From Maridesulfovibrio ferrireducens (GTDB lineage Bacteria > Desulfobacterota > Desulfovibrionia > Desulfovibrionales > Desulfovibrionaceae), in the NCBI RefSeq assembly GCF_016342405.1, contig NZ_JAEINN010000012.1, positions 92,936 through 156,935 on the forward strand: a DNA stretch of 64,000 nucleotides, in the 5' to 3' direction. The notes under the pieces are model-generated. The model had not been told where the DNA came from, did no database searches, and saw nothing but the letters and a program-made list of their open reading frames with translations. A program made the translations under genes and the position numbers. Shown piece after piece: positions 23,847-33,672 of this stretch. Within the stretch, counting starts at the first letter, position 1, and every line of letters begins with the position of its first letter.

Positions 23847-26413
23847 TATGCGTCTCCTACTTTCTTTATCTCAACACCCATACAGCCGACTGGAACCTCG
23901 TTACCATTCAAGTCTAACTCATACGTTTTATACCCTTTAATATTAATAAGACCATCGTCGCCCCAGTTGCCGGCATCCGAATCCCAGACAAGCCCTTTGA
24001 ACCAGCAAGCTAGGTGATCAGCTCCAGCTTTTTCAAACAAGCCGAATATGCACTTAAACCCTACTTTGCATGATCCACTACCCAAAGGATATACCTCATG
24101 TTTTACGGGATATCTCCACTGCCCAAGTGTGCCACCGGGAGTTAAGTTGTAACTTAAAACCTTAGCAGTAAACTCTAAATTAGGAGTTGATGTTGATGTA
24201 TGTATGTTACCTGTTAAATCTCCGGCTAAAGCGTTACCAAACGATGCGTAATGATCATTAGAGTAAAAGACATCACTAAGTATTTTGACATTACTAGGAT
24301 TATCGATCGGTCTAAACACCCTTGCTCTGGTTTTGTACACAGGATTTAAAGCGGTCGACAATGTCATTTCTTCAACTGACGTATACCCAAGAGCCGCATA
24401 CGAAGCTAAAGAATCTACAGCGATATCATTGCCAACATTTGGCATTTCCCCACCACCAATGAGATCAAATCGAAATTGTCCCGGAACGCCCCCTTTTGAA
24501 AAAGGCTGCCACGTGCCATCTTTCTTCAATACGTTTATCACTGACGGAATCTGAGACATTTTTTTGCCAAGTCTGAACTGAATGTATGGAGATGTAATCG
24601 CAAGATCGCCAACGAATTGGCTAACCAATTCGTTGTTTTTTGTGCGGTAGCCCGTGTTTAAAGAACCGTTGCTGCCAGTTGGAATAATGGCTTCCAAATC
24701 TGCTACAGATATAGAGTTAGACACAACATTTGATACAAACTCGACGTCTGTTATTGTAAGCAAGTCTAAACCAATTGACGGGTGAACAGACTGCGCAGAA
24801 TCATACCAAGTGCAAGACCAAATCAGGTAAATAAAACCTTGGTCAGCTGAAACTTCAAATGTTCCTGTGTGCTGTCCTGCTATATTATTCCCATCAAAAT
24901 AACCGAGCTGGCCTAAAATATTATTCCTATCCCCATCCCTTATTTGCAATTGTGCCATCTGCCCATGTAACTCAGCAGCAGTGACATTAATATTCAAATT
25001 AAATCTTAACGTTGAATATCCGCCGGGATTTGCTGGAAGTGCAATCTTCGTGGAACACATCTGAAATACATTGCTTGTTGGACCATTACTAAAAAGAACA
25101 ACTCTTGCGTTGTTATAAAATTCAGGTGTTGGCGTGGCGTCAAAATGCGGTGCGCCTGCAACGCTACCATCAAAATCTAAAGCCCATTTACCAAGCTCCG
25201 GTACATTTGAACTTGTTGGTGTTACCCACCCATCCGCAGTCAAAATATCTGGAACAGAAATCGAAGCTGGGGTCGTATTTGATTCTGCGGTGTTAGTTTT
25301 TCCGCCAATTAAATACTCAACAACATCCCGCACACCTGGCTGCTGTTCTGCGGGCTCTAAAGATTCCCGTGCAATAATAACAGGATATGTACTGCCAAGT
25401 GTAAATTCTGCTAAAACGTTACCATGATCAGGGTGCAACCGGAGGTCTTTAACTGTCCCATCTGTAGACATGATAGCGCCAGTAACTACATATGGACTCC
25501 CAGAGTCCCCAAATAATACACCTTTAATTTGTTCAGATAGTACAAAATAACTCCCATAAGTTATTCCGCTACCGTCCCCGTTCCCCGCAAGGCCTGTGCA
25601 CACAGGCCCGTATCCTGTGTCAATAAATAGATCTGATATGTTCTCTATGGTAGATATAACCTCAGTTTTAAACGGCCCCTCAATGCCGTTAATCTGGCCT
25701 GATATAGCCTTAAGCACCTTATCATTAAAAATACTTTGAACATCACCGAGAACGCCCGTTATTTCACTAACGTCATGCCCGTGATTGACGTTGGCTTTAT
25801 CGTTAAGAGTTGATTGTAAAGCAGCAACATCAGGGATTGAGTGAGTATGTTCTGCATCCGCAAAATCACCCATAGTTGCTGTGATTGTTGCAATTTGGGT
25901 GCGGATATCTGCATGTGCATCAACAGCTGCGTTGTGGTTGTCGATATCCTGCATGGTCGCACCGAAAAAGCGGTCATCAATTGAGATTGTCACATTGCTT
26001 GATGATCCAACCAACAGATGCAAACTGATAGGAATTTCAACGGGTGCGGAATCTTTATCAACGATGTACGAAGCTGTTTCGATAGGCGTGTAATCTGCCA
26101 TATACAGAATTTCACCGAGCGTTGGGTGCATGGCAGTAACGCCGATTTCAGTGATAGCAAACCCTGTATCAAGATCACTATTGCTGAGAGTTCCAGTTAC
26201 GACTGCGGCCTCTCCGCTTGTATCAAGTTTTGTTATTGATAAAGCCCGTTGCTGTCCCAGCAGATTCGCCGGAGGATCGCCAGCTTGCTGCTCGTTTGTC
26301 CATGCCCCGTTGCCGACTACAATTTTTTGCAAGGCAAGTTCAGCCCCCGCATGAGTACGCGCTAACAAGTCGCGCCCAGCAGGGGTTAAACGCATTTTTG
26401 TAAAACTGCTCAT
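23846..26413 (-). CDS. Phage tail fibre protein (P2 gpH-like)
   Basis: 855 residues. Receptor-binding fibre attached to the baseplate. The N-terminal 160 residues match the P2-type tail-collar/fibre start (TPAGRDLLARTHAGAELAL, then LLGQQRALSITKL and FAITEIGV). A short coiled and collagen-free linker carries the phage-fibre repeat DKANVNHGHDVSEITG, followed by long beta-rich receptor-binding domains. The C-terminal half shows jelly-roll-like segments (PGGYSTLRFNLN) that may bind carbohydrate. It overlaps gpI by one base. Host range would depend on the region after about residue 200. Confidence 0.88.
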   Translation of the reverse strand: MSSFTKMRLTPAGRDLLARTHAGAELALQKIVVGNGAWTNEQQAGDPPANLLGQQRALSITKLDTSGEAAVVTGTLSNSDLDTGFAITEIGVTAMHPTLGEILYMADYTPIETASYIVDKDSAPVEIPISLHLLVGSSSNVTISIDDRFFGATMQDIDNHNAAVDAHADIRTQIATITATMGDFADAEHTHSIPDVAALQSTLNDKANVNHGHDVSEITGVLGDVQSIFNDKVLKAISGQINGIEGPFKTEVISTIENISDLFIDTGYGPVCTGLAGNGDGSGITYGSYFVLSEQIKGVLFGDSGSPYVVTGAIMSTDGTVKDLRLHPDHGNVLAEFTLGSTYPVIIARESLEPAEQQPGVRDVVEYLIGGKTNTAESNTTPASISVPDILTADGWVTPTSSNVPELGKWALDFDGSVAGAPHFDATPTPEFYNNARVVLFSNGPTSNVFQMCSTKIALPANPGGYSTLRFNLNINVTAAELHGQMAQLQIRDGDRNNILGQLGYFDGNNIAGQHTGTFEVSADQGFIYLIWSCTWYDSAQSVHPSIGLDLLTITDVEFVSNVVSNSISVADLEAIIPTGSNGSLNTGYRTKNNELVSQFVGDLAITSPYIQFRLGKKMSQIPSVINVLKKDGTWQPFSKGGVPGQFRFDLIGGGEMPNVGNDIAVDSLASYAALGYTSVEEMTLSTALNPVYKTRARVFRPIDNPSNVKILSDVFYSNDHYASFGNALAGDLTGNIHTSTSTPNLEFTAKVLSYNLTPGGTLGQWRYPVKHEVYPLGSGSCKVGFKCIFGLFEKAGADHLACWFKGLVWDSDAGNWGDDGLINIKGYKTYELDLNGNEVPVGCMGVEIKKVGDA

Positions 26414-27132
26414 TATGCTATGACTCCTATAATTTGATTTCCGATACGCGCCAGACCTGCGGCGTATATCAGGCCGTCACCGTTGATATTCTGTGGTATG
26501 GGTAAAGTTGCCGAAACAGGCACAGCTAAACGGGCCAACCCGACAGCGTAAAGAGTTGTAGGGGAAGTCTGTACATTACAATAAATGTAACCTGTTACAT
26601 TCAGACCGAGGCGACCAACGCCCGCGACATAAACCTTGCCTTCTACGTTGTGTGGAACTTCGATAGCTTCAAGGTGAGAGCGGACATTTTTAGCGGATTT
26701 TACAGCTAATAGAACAGGCTCAAAGTCTGTAATTGGTCTCGTCACTGCAACCTTGAATTTGTAGGGATCGCCGTTGTAATTAAACCATTCGATAACCTTG
26801 GCAGGTGCTCTAGTAGCAACCTCAATAGCTTTGCGTACTGCCCAAGGTGTGCCTTTCTTCTTATGCAATTTAATCGACGTTTTAACCGCTTCACGCTTTG
26901 TTTCTAGGGGCCAGTGTGGTTCCCAGTGGTCAACGTGAAATTGCCAAGCCAGTAATGAAAGGAGAGGCTCTTCAAATTCATCAATGCGAGAATAAATCAG
27001 CACTTGCGGAATAGCAGCGGTAACAGCTTTTAATTGTGAATCAAGAACCGTTGCTGAAGCTGCGATCCGTTCATCTTTTGTGATGGATGACGGAAGCAAA
27101 TCCTGAAAATTAAAATCTAAAAGCTTAGTCAT
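26413..27132 (-). CDS. Baseplate/tail protein I (P2 gpI-like)
   Basis: 239 residues. Phage_tail_P2_I family: LLPSSITKDERIAASATVLD, then FEEPLLSLLAWQFHVDHW and WPLETKREAVKTSIKLHKKKGT are hallmark blocks; this protein joins the fibre to the baseplate wedge. It overlaps gpJ by 8 bp. The C-terminal third has repeated Gly-Leu-Ala-Arg segments (VGLARLAVPV; AAGLARIGNQ) unlike P2, perhaps an added adhesion or stacking module. Confidence 0.9.
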   Translation of the reverse strand: MTKLLDFNFQDLLPSSITKDERIAASATVLDSQLKAVTAAIPQVLIYSRIDEFEEPLLSLLAWQFHVDHWEPHWPLETKREAVKTSIKLHKKKGTPWAVRKAIEVATRAPAKVIEWFNYNGDPYKFKVAVTRPITDFEPVLLAVKSAKNVRSHLEAIEVPHNVEGKVYVAGVGRLGLNVTGYIYCNVQTSPTTLYAVGLARLAVPVSATLPIPQNINGDGLIYAAGLARIGNQIIGVIA

Positions 27133-28249
27133 CCTCGAGGCCTCCGTATGTCACTAAAAGACCATCATGTGCGAGGATTGCAACTTGTCTGCCTGTGAGT
27201 GGCGTATGTACAGGTGATGTTATTTCAACTCGTTTTGCTCCAGCTTGGCGCATTTGATGTGCTAATTCTGTCGGATTGATATCGCGACCTAGTGCGGATC
27301 TTTGCCACAGCATGAAATCAGTTATGGCCTGATTTACTTTGTCCTGGATAGATGCGGCAAGTGTCGCATTAGATCTGCCGATAAACCATGAAAGTTCGAT
27401 AGTGTATTCTACTGTTTCTGCCGCGAGAACTTCGGTGTTGTCTGTCAGAGGCCGCACATCTTCTGGCGAAACAACGGCCTCGACCGCATTCAATATTTCG
27501 GCATTCGGCAGTTCTCCATTCTTAAGCAAAACGATGATATCAACCTTGCCGGGAGTGGGTGAGAGCACTGCAATATCTGCTATGTCCGTATGTGCGGATT
27601 TAGCCCAATATTCATACTTGCCTGACGGTCCGGCAACGGATGCCTTTTCCGGTGAAAGCTGAACTCTTTCACGGTAACGGTCGTCGGCTTCAATTTCAGC
27701 GCCACCTAATGTGGTTGAAATATTATGTGCCTTTGTGACTCCGGCAACAGGGTCAACGAGTCGATTTATTTGGTCCGGTATAAATCCGTTTCCGATTGTT
27801 CCTTCAGTCTGGCAAGTCGCAATAGCATCTATAGATAATGATCCAGCAGGTATTTCCGCTAAGTCATCCGTTGCAAACATAAGCTGGTTGTCGGGCGTGA
27901 TCCTCGTCCCGGCAGGAATCACGACAGCGGAAGTTTGCACTTCGCCAAGCTCGAAACGAACAGCTGTACTGGCGAAGTAGGCTTGTAGGCGTGGGGTGTC
28001 GGTCAGTGCTCCGAGGTGGTCAAGATGATCCCCTCTAGCGTAGGCAAGCAGGTTTTTCTTTCCCGTCAAATCAATAACCTGCCGTTGCACGGTTAGAATG
28101 TAGGCAAGAGATTCAAGATAAAGCCGGACCGGATCGCCAGCAGCCAAAGTTACTCCGGCAATTTTCTCATATCCGGTGATGACTTCTTGCTCGACATTTG
28201 ATCCGTCAGTCTCGCAGAAAGATATATTCGGCAAGTTGTCTAGATTCAT
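27125..28249 (-). CDS. Baseplate wedge protein J (P2 gpJ-like)
   Basis: 374 residues. Baseplate J-like family, forming the wedge around the hub of contractile tails. Blocks GTRITPDNQLMFATDD, EGTIGNG and ADDRYRERVQLSPEKASVAGPSGKYEYWA are characteristic. It overlaps gpW by 4 bp (ATGA) and gpI by 8 bp, so the baseplate genes are translationally coupled. Confidence 0.94.
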   Translation of the reverse strand: MNLDNLPNISFCETDGSNVEQEVITGYEKIAGVTLAAGDPVRLYLESLAYILTVQRQVIDLTGKKNLLAYARGDHLDHLGALTDTPRLQAYFASTAVRFELGEVQTSAVVIPAGTRITPDNQLMFATDDLAEIPAGSLSIDAIATCQTEGTIGNGFIPDQINRLVDPVAGVTKAHNISTTLGGAEIEADDRYRERVQLSPEKASVAGPSGKYEYWAKSAHTDIADIAVLSPTPGKVDIIVLLKNGELPNAEILNAVEAVVSPEDVRPLTDNTEVLAAETVEYTIELSWFIGRSNATLAASIQDKVNQAITDFMLWQRSALGRDINPTELAHQMRQAGAKRVEITSPVHTPLTGRQVAILAHDGLLVTYGGLEDD

Positions 28250-28575
28250 AGCGCACCGTCCTTAATCTTAATTCTTACAACGGGATAAAGCCGCCCCTGC
28301 ATGGCATCTTTTTCTTTTGGCAAAAATTTAACGCGGGTAACGGATATGCGCGGCTCCTGCCTTTCAACTTCCTCGACAATCTCACCTGAGAACGCCGCCA
28401 TTGCTTCGGGAATCGGCCTGTCCAGATATGTGATGGACAAACCGAAAGTGCGGTCGAGCGGAACTTCGCCTTTAATCGTGCTTAAAATCGTGCGCACGTT
28501 TTGCAAAATTTCAGCAATGCCTGTCGCGCCGATAACAATGGCGTTTGAAGTGCGGGTATCAACTACGGTTTCCAT
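28246..28575 (-). CDS. Baseplate protein W (P2 gpW / T4 gp25-like)
   Basis: 109 residues from ATG 28575, which overlaps the upstream stop as TAATG; a longer frame at 28614 is unlikely. The T4 gp25-like lysozyme-fold wedge protein: ILQNVRTILSTIKGEVPLDR and EPRISVTRV are the family landmarks, including the Glu-Pro-Arg motif. It initiates sheath assembly on the baseplate. Confidence 0.93.
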   Translation of the reverse strand: METVVDTRTSNAIVIGATGIAEILQNVRTILSTIKGEVPLDRTFGLSITYLDRPIPEAMAAFSGEIVEEVERQEPRISVTRVKFLPKEKDAMQGRLYPVVRIKIKDGAL

Positions 28576-28958
28576 TAGTTGTATTCCTTGAGGCTGAGTT
28601 CGAGTTCGATGCAAAGCGGTTTACCGTCGGGGCCGTTGTGCTTGTGTCCTTCCGTGATATTTGTCACCACGAACTTTCCGTAGTTCCTGCCACCTAAAAT
28701 AAGGTTGCGCGGTTCGCCTGATTCTTGCGCTGTCCAGAAGCCGATTGCTCTATCTTCTGGATCAGTGAGTCCCGCCATTAACAACACCGAGAAAGATATT
28801 TCTTCGAGTGATACGCCCGTAAATTGAAGCCGTGATTTTTTCTCAAGTACTGGGTGTTCTGCAAATTCGGCAGTGCGAGTGCGGGATAAATCTTTAAAAG
28901 TCATGACCTCTTTATCCGAGCAGGAAAAAACAATGGTTCCGAATGAGCCGACTTGCAT
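28575..28958 (-). CDS. Tail protein U (P2 gpU-like)
   Basis: 127 residues. Opens VGSFGTIVFSCSDKEVMTF and continues LEKKSRLQFTGVSLEEISF, as in the P2 GpU family, a tail terminus/hub-associated protein. Overlaps gpW at TAATG and gpV by one base. In P2 the U gene lies beside X and D; here it has moved between V and W. Confidence 0.88.
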   Translation of the reverse strand: MQVGSFGTIVFSCSDKEVMTFKDLSRTRTAEFAEHPVLEKKSRLQFTGVSLEEISFSVLLMAGLTDPEDRAIGFWTAQESGEPRNLILGGRNYGKFVVTNITEGHKHNGPDGKPLCIELELSLKEYN

Positions 28959-29860
28959 TACACCGCCAGAGTTCCGTTGATAGGATCGTCAACGGTTAAA
29001 GTTTTTACATGTAGATGTCCGACGATGATTGAATCACCCGTAAGATGATAACTGCCTTCATGTTCAGTGTGCGCCCGTTTGTCCTCATGCCCGATTGCGC
29101 CCTCATTACCTTCGCAAGTTATGTCGCCTGTAATGTTAATGAGCGGGGAAGTCAGGTCGATGGATTGTCCGGCTTTTATTTCGGCCTTTTCCGTTGCTTC
29201 AGCTTGAATATTTTTAGCCGTAGCTTCCAAAGTCTCAGTGACCTCAATAGTCGCGTTATTGCCGACAGTGGCAGAAAGGTCATTCGTGATATCCAGCGAA
29301 GCATTCCGTCCAATTTCAGCTCCGACATCACGAACTACTTTTGCAGATAGATCGCGACCAATTGTGATAGCCGTATCTCGTCCGATATTCGCGGTCAGGT
29401 CTTGCCCGACAGTGAGTTTTGCATCGATATCAATTTCGAGATCAGCGCAACCGTTAACAACATGACCTGAAAGAAAGTGTTTTTTACGGTCGTACTGAAA
29501 CCATGATCCATCTTTGAAAATGACATGCCGGACATCTGGATCAGAGAGAGGGACTGTGTCCGCGTCGGAGTAAAATGCGCTGACAACGAATCCCTGACGC
29601 TGGGCGAAGGGCAGGAACACACACAAAACATGTTCGTCCACGTCCGGCATCCAGTAACTTTTGTCGTGCAGAGTCTTGTGAGCAAGCACGGGTAGTTCGT
29701 AGGAAACAAGCTGTTTACCGGAAGCGTCTGCGTCAGGAAATTGAACTCGCACGGTCCCGCGTTCTGGGATCAGCGAAACGACTTTGCCTACACGCACCAC
29801 TTGAGCCAGTGCAGATTCAAGGGAATCAAGTCTGTCCAGTATTTGTGATAATCCACTCAT
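28958..29860 (-). CDS. Baseplate spike protein V (P2 gpV-like)
   Basis: 300 residues. Cell-puncturing spike. The N-terminal OB-fold (about 20-100, VRVGKVVSLIPERGTVRVQF) binds the hub. The middle is made of short repeats such as TVGQDLTANIGRDTAITIGR that alternate strands, as in a triple-stranded beta-helix. A polar tip contains HTEHEG and HLTGD. It overlaps gpU by one base and follows gpD directly. Longer than P2 gpV because of extra beta-helix repeats. Confidence 0.9.
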   Translation of the reverse strand: MSGLSQILDRLDSLESALAQVVRVGKVVSLIPERGTVRVQFPDADASGKQLVSYELPVLAHKTLHDKSYWMPDVDEHVLCVFLPFAQRQGFVVSAFYSDADTVPLSDPDVRHVIFKDGSWFQYDRKKHFLSGHVVNGCADLEIDIDAKLTVGQDLTANIGRDTAITIGRDLSAKVVRDVGAEIGRNASLDITNDLSATVGNNATIEVTETLEATAKNIQAEATEKAEIKAGQSIDLTSPLINITGDITCEGNEGAIGHEDKRAHTEHEGSYHLTGDSIIVGHLHVKTLTVDDPINGTLAV

Positions 29861-30892
29861 TTAAAATCCCAGCACTTGGTGTACGTTTGAATTCGTTGTG
29901 TATCCGCCAGAGCGGGTGAAAGCATGTGTTGCCTGGTCGATGAAATATTTGCCGGAAAAATTGCCGAATCCTGCGAGATAAATATTCATAGTTGCAGCAA
30001 GACGGGGATTGCCCATCATGGAAATGGAGCCGGTTGTTTCCATCTTATTTTTGGAACGCAGTCGAGATTTAGCAAGCCGCTGGGCTTGTGCGATAGATTC
30101 AACTTCTTTGTTGATCTGCAAAATTTCTCCGCTTGGCGGTGGATTCGGTGGGGTATAGGTAAAGCTCTTGAGCTGCTTATCTTTTGGGTCGTGATATTTA
30201 ACCGTGCATGCTCGATAAATTTCGGTGATTTTAGAGCGGAGCTGTACTGAACCGATGTCAGATTCTCCGCGCGTAAACGTGTGGGCAATCGGGGCCGCTT
30301 CGTAGTCATTGCCGGAATAAATTATAAGCCGCTTGTCTGCGAGCTTGATGCTGTTGCCTTCGTCTTCGATCAATCGTTTAAGCAATTTCAGGTCGGACTC
30401 TTCGCGCTGGTCGATGCGGGTATATGTTGCATCGTTACCTTCAAATTGCAGAGTCAAACTATGTTCGGAGGCAATGTCACCGGCTATGGATGAAAGCGAA
30501 ATGTTTTCCCAGGCGCGAGTTTTCTTTTCTTTGCGAATGGAGTTCATGACCAGCGCGGAAACTCCTTTCAGCATGACAGTATCGCCAGTTCCTGCAGACA
30601 TTTCAATTTCATCAAGTTCAAACTTTCCGCAGGGCAGTATTATGGGCGGCGCTTGTGGTGCAAACCAGTTTTCGCAACGGATGGAAGCTTCAAGACTTGC
30701 GCCTTTGGACGGATACCAAGAATTTTTCCAGAGTGATTTGCGATCCTCAAGAGTGACAGACAAATCATCAGCTTGAGACCCAGCGTTGTCCGTGAATGAA
30801 AAATTAGTGACGTAGTCAGCAATGGAAGAGGAAATATTCACGCCGTTATAGGATAGAATGAGCTGTGCGCTACGAGGCTTAATCACGTTCAT
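29861..30892 (-). CDS. Tail hub / late control protein D (P2 gpD-like)
   Basis: 343 residues. Phage_GPD family, the T4 gp27-like hub of contractile tails. Landmarks: the FTDNAGSQADDLSVTLEDR start, FELDEIEMS, and HTFTRGESDIGSVQLRSK. The historical name late control comes from P2 genetics; the role is structural. Overlaps gpX by 4 bp. Confidence 0.92.
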   Translation of the reverse strand: MNVIKPRSAQLILSYNGVNISSSIADYVTNFSFTDNAGSQADDLSVTLEDRKSLWKNSWYPSKGASLEASIRCENWFAPQAPPIILPCGKFELDEIEMSAGTGDTVMLKGVSALVMNSIRKEKKTRAWENISLSSIAGDIASEHSLTLQFEGNDATYTRIDQREESDLKLLKRLIEDEGNSIKLADKRLIIYSGNDYEAAPIAHTFTRGESDIGSVQLRSKITEIYRACTVKYHDPKDKQLKSFTYTPPNPPPSGEILQINKEVESIAQAQRLAKSRLRSKNKMETTGSISMMGNPRLAATMNIYLAGFGNFSGKYFIDQATHAFTRSGGYTTNSNVHQVLGF

Positions 30893-31095
30893 GATTTAGC
30901 CCTCCAAGGCGCAGTGGTCACGGTTACAGCGGTTTCTATTTCTGGCACGTTCAGGACTATTCCGCTTGAAAATATTATAGTTTCAGCATGATCAGGATTT
31001 ACATTCATCAAATCAGAACACATGGTTTCACGGTCCCATAATTTACGGGCAATAATGTCCCAAGTATCGCCTTGGATTGTGGTGTAACTAAGCAA
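30889..31095 (-). CDS. Tail protein X (P2 gpX-like)
   Basis: 68 residues. LysM-like Phage_tail_X fold: YTTIQGDTWDIIARKLWD, then LMNVNPDHAETIIF and a VLNVPE end. Connects the hub and tape measure. Overlaps both neighbours. Confidence 0.9.
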   Translation of the reverse strand: MLSYTTIQGDTWDIIARKLWDRETMCSDLMNVNPDHAETIIFSSGIVLNVPEIETAVTVTTAPWRAKS

Positions 31096-33388
31096 AACGA
31101 AGCCTCTCTTTTTTCTCGAACCACTGATCCATTATCTTGTGGATCCGTGGTTCGAGTCCTTCATTGGCCTGAGAGAGAGCCTTGCGCACGGTAGATTCGT
31201 CGCTGCCGCTGACGGTGATGTTCTGCTCTATTGTGAGGCTTATGGGGGAAGATGTTTGCGCCGTACTGGATACATGTGTGGCTGAGGATTGAACCGATGA
31301 TGTTGATTTTGTGTCATCGACAAATATTTCACCACCCATGCGGGCCACAGGCGCGGAACTCTTTACCACGGTCTTGTTGGACGGGGCTGGTTCGTCAGAG
31401 CCGAACCAGCTGGACACACTTTTGAAAGCATCGATAACTAAACCGAAAGGGGAGTTTTCAAAAAGAGTTGTAATCGCATTCCAGACCCATTTAGCGCCGG
31501 ATACAATTCCATCCCAAAGACCTGAGAAAAAATCTTTAACAGCACTCCAATTATTGATCAGCAGATAAGCTCCTCCAGCAAGTGCGGCAACTCCAGCTAC
31601 AACTAGTCCAATAGGATTAGCTGTCATTGCCGCATTTAATAGCCATTGCGCTCCTGTCCAAACCTTGGTTCCGACAGCCACAATTTTCTGAGAGGCGGCA
31701 AAAGCGTAAGTGCGGACGGTGGCAAGTTTCTGCGAGTCGGATAACCATGTGACGGTATCTTTTAAAATGGAAATGCCGTCTGCTGCCATTGATCCAATAT
31801 ACTTAGTGCCCTTGATCGCCAGATTCAAAGCAAGGAAACCGAAAGCCGCTCCGCCAACTACAGCTGTTACTCCTGGGAAGTTTTCAGCCATCCAAGCAAC
31901 TGGAGTAAGTAATCCCGTAAAAACACTAGTCACTGCAATTACGCCGGGGAGCAAAACGGTTCCGACAGTTGAACCGAGCATTACCAATTGGTTCTTAATC
32001 TTCTCAATTTTTACCATTCCAGACTTGAGATACTTTTGCGCTTGTTTATCAACAATACCTCTTGAACCTTCGGATACATCCTTTTGGACTGTCCGCAATT
32101 CTTTGAGCTTTTCGAGGAGTGGGGCAACGCCTTTTAACCCTTCATCGCCAAAAGTTTTTTGTAAAATTTGCGATCTTTCGTCCGTATCCATGTCGGCTGT
32201 TGCTTCTTGAATCTGTTCAAGTGTGGAGATGAGATCCAGTTGACCATTATCATCTCGCACAATATCAGTGCCGAATTCTTCCTGTGCTTTGCCAAGACTG
32301 CGGAGAACCGCATTGAGAGCTGTGCCTGCTTCCCCGCCAACTACACCCGCACTATTCAGCGTTCCGAGCATGGTTAATCCCTGCTCAATTCCCATGCCGT
32401 AAGTGTTCATGGAAGCCGCCGCTTTTTTCATAGATTCACCGAGCTGATCAAAATTAGTCAGCTGAAACTTAACCTGAGTCTTGGTGAACAAGTCACCGAT
32501 GCGGTTCAGCTTTTCTTCATCAGTTCCCATCATCTTTTTGCCGAGGTTATTATATGCTGTGGCAAGGACTTCGCCGACTCCTTCGGCCTGACCGTTTGTA
32601 ACTTTCGCAACCTTGGCCACAACAGAAGATCCGGCGCGGGCCATCTTTGCAGTCATCCCGGCAGAGTTCAGAGCGTATTGAATATCGAACGCTTCATTGT
32701 AAGCAACAAGGCCCGTCTTTGCTAACTGCTTTGCACTTCTCCGTGCCGCAATCATTGCATTCGCTTCATCATCAGTATTAATAGCTGTTGATAAGCGTAT
32801 TTCAGATTGTTCTGCTTGGGCGGCAAGCAATACAGGGGCAAGCATTACTGCCCCCATTGCCGCAGTTTCGCCCACTTCGGTGCGGAGGTTTTGACGTTGA
32901 CCAGCACGGGCAGAACGGGCTTTCATTGACTTAGCAAGGGCGCTTTGTTTTCGTGTCAGTTTTTCAACTTCGGAGGATGTGGAGCGGTAATCATTTTGCA
33001 ACCCTCTGACAGATTGACCAACGGCTTTGATTGCCACAACTTGAGATTTATATTCGCGGCGAGCTGATAAGTGTCTTTTGCTAAGATTCTTTAGTTTCTT
33101 CTCTTCTTTTTCTATGAGCTGAGTATATACTTTTTTATTTGCGCCAGACCTTTGCATCGCCTGAGTGTAAGATTTCAGCCGAGTTTCACTTTCCTGATAA
33201 GCTCCGTAAAGTTGAACTACTCTTTTTTGTTGTTGAGCAAGAGCTTCACCAGCTTTAAATGGCTTTTTATCTTTTAGATCAGATATCGCCGATCCGAGTT
33301 TCCCGACTTTAGATTCAGCAGTGCCCAAAGCCGCAACAAGCCCGCCAACGGCCCCGCCTATTACAAACTTAGTTACAATGCTATTCAT
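31088..33388 (-). CDS. Tail tape measure protein (P2 gpT position)
   Basis: 766 residues. TP901-type tape measure; its length sets tail length. Residues 35-170 are coiled coil. The conserved core (about 180-430) contains LAKTGLVAYNEAFDIQYALNS-like blocks, broken here, and AGVVGGEAGTALNA. Two or three hydrophobic segments (about 480-535 and 590-620) may cross the host membrane during DNA entry. The C-terminus is Ser/Thr-rich, then helical. It overlaps gpX by 8 bp. A membrane gene on the opposite strand begins 36 bp upstream of its start. Confidence 0.93.
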   Translation of the reverse strand: MNSIVTKFVIGGAVGGLVAALGTAESKVGKLGSAISDLKDKKPFKAGEALAQQQKRVVQLYGAYQESETRLKSYTQAMQRSGANKKVYTQLIEKEEKKLKNLSKRHLSARREYKSQVVAIKAVGQSVRGLQNDYRSTSSEVEKLTRKQSALAKSMKARSARAGQRQNLRTEVGETAAMGAVMLAPVLLAAQAEQSEIRLSTAINTDDEANAMIAARRSAKQLAKTGLVAYNEAFDIQYALNSAGMTAKMARAGSSVVAKVAKVTNGQAEGVGEVLATAYNNLGKKMMGTDEEKLNRIGDLFTKTQVKFQLTNFDQLGESMKKAAASMNTYGMGIEQGLTMLGTLNSAGVVGGEAGTALNAVLRSLGKAQEEFGTDIVRDDNGQLDLISTLEQIQEATADMDTDERSQILQKTFGDEGLKGVAPLLEKLKELRTVQKDVSEGSRGIVDKQAQKYLKSGMVKIEKIKNQLVMLGSTVGTVLLPGVIAVTSVFTGLLTPVAWMAENFPGVTAVVGGAAFGFLALNLAIKGTKYIGSMAADGISILKDTVTWLSDSQKLATVRTYAFAASQKIVAVGTKVWTGAQWLLNAAMTANPIGLVVAGVAALAGGAYLLINNWSAVKDFFSGLWDGIVSGAKWVWNAITTLFENSPFGLVIDAFKSVSSWFGSDEPAPSNKTVVKSSAPVARMGGEIFVDDTKSTSSVQSSATHVSSTAQTSSPISLTIEQNITVSGSDESTVRKALSQANEGLEPRIHKIMDQWFEKKERLRFA

Positions 33389-33417
33389 TTGATTTGCTCT
33401 CTAAAGTGCTGTATAAT
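33389..33417 (+). promoter_or_regulatory. Strong promoter for a leaderless plus-strand gene
   Basis: TTGATT (33389-33394) and a perfect TATAAT (33412-33417) with 17-bp spacing. The expected start site is about 33424, exactly the ATG of the small membrane protein. It lies immediately upstream of the tape-measure start and fires against the late operon. Confidence 0.65.
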
Positions 33418-33423
33418 TCTGCC

Positions 33424-33672
33424 ATGAATAGAATTAAAATCGTATTTTCATTCATATTCTTGGCGGCAGGATTATTGTTTATTCTGCTACTCGGTGCATC
33501 TGTTTTTCTTGTATCAAGCAAGGGAGCCGTTGATCTTGTCTTAGTTCCCAACTGGCAAACACTCGGTACGTTCCTTGTCGGTGCGGTGCTTTTGTTTGTT
33601 ATCTGGCAAGAGCTAGGTAACGAGGTTAAGAATCTATTCCGATCCTCTATGAGGCTGTTCAGAAGGGGCTAA
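33424..33672 (+). CDS. Small two-span membrane protein, reversed within the tail operon
   Basis: 82 residues from ATG 33424; a longer frame from 33394 exists, but its start would lie inside the promoter. Two membrane spans: about 5-28 (IVFSFIFLAAGLLFILLLGA) and about 43-63 (LGTFLVGAVLLFVIWQEL), then a basic amphipathic tail (KNLFRSSMRLFRRG). It faces opposite to every surrounding gene, with its own strong promoter, so it can be expressed in the lysogen. Candidate superinfection-exclusion or anti-holin moron. Confidence 0.65.
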   Translation: MNRIKIVFSFIFLAAGLLFILLLGASVFLVSSKGAVDLVLVPNWQTLGTFLVGAVLLFVIWQELGNEVKNLFRSSMRLFRRG

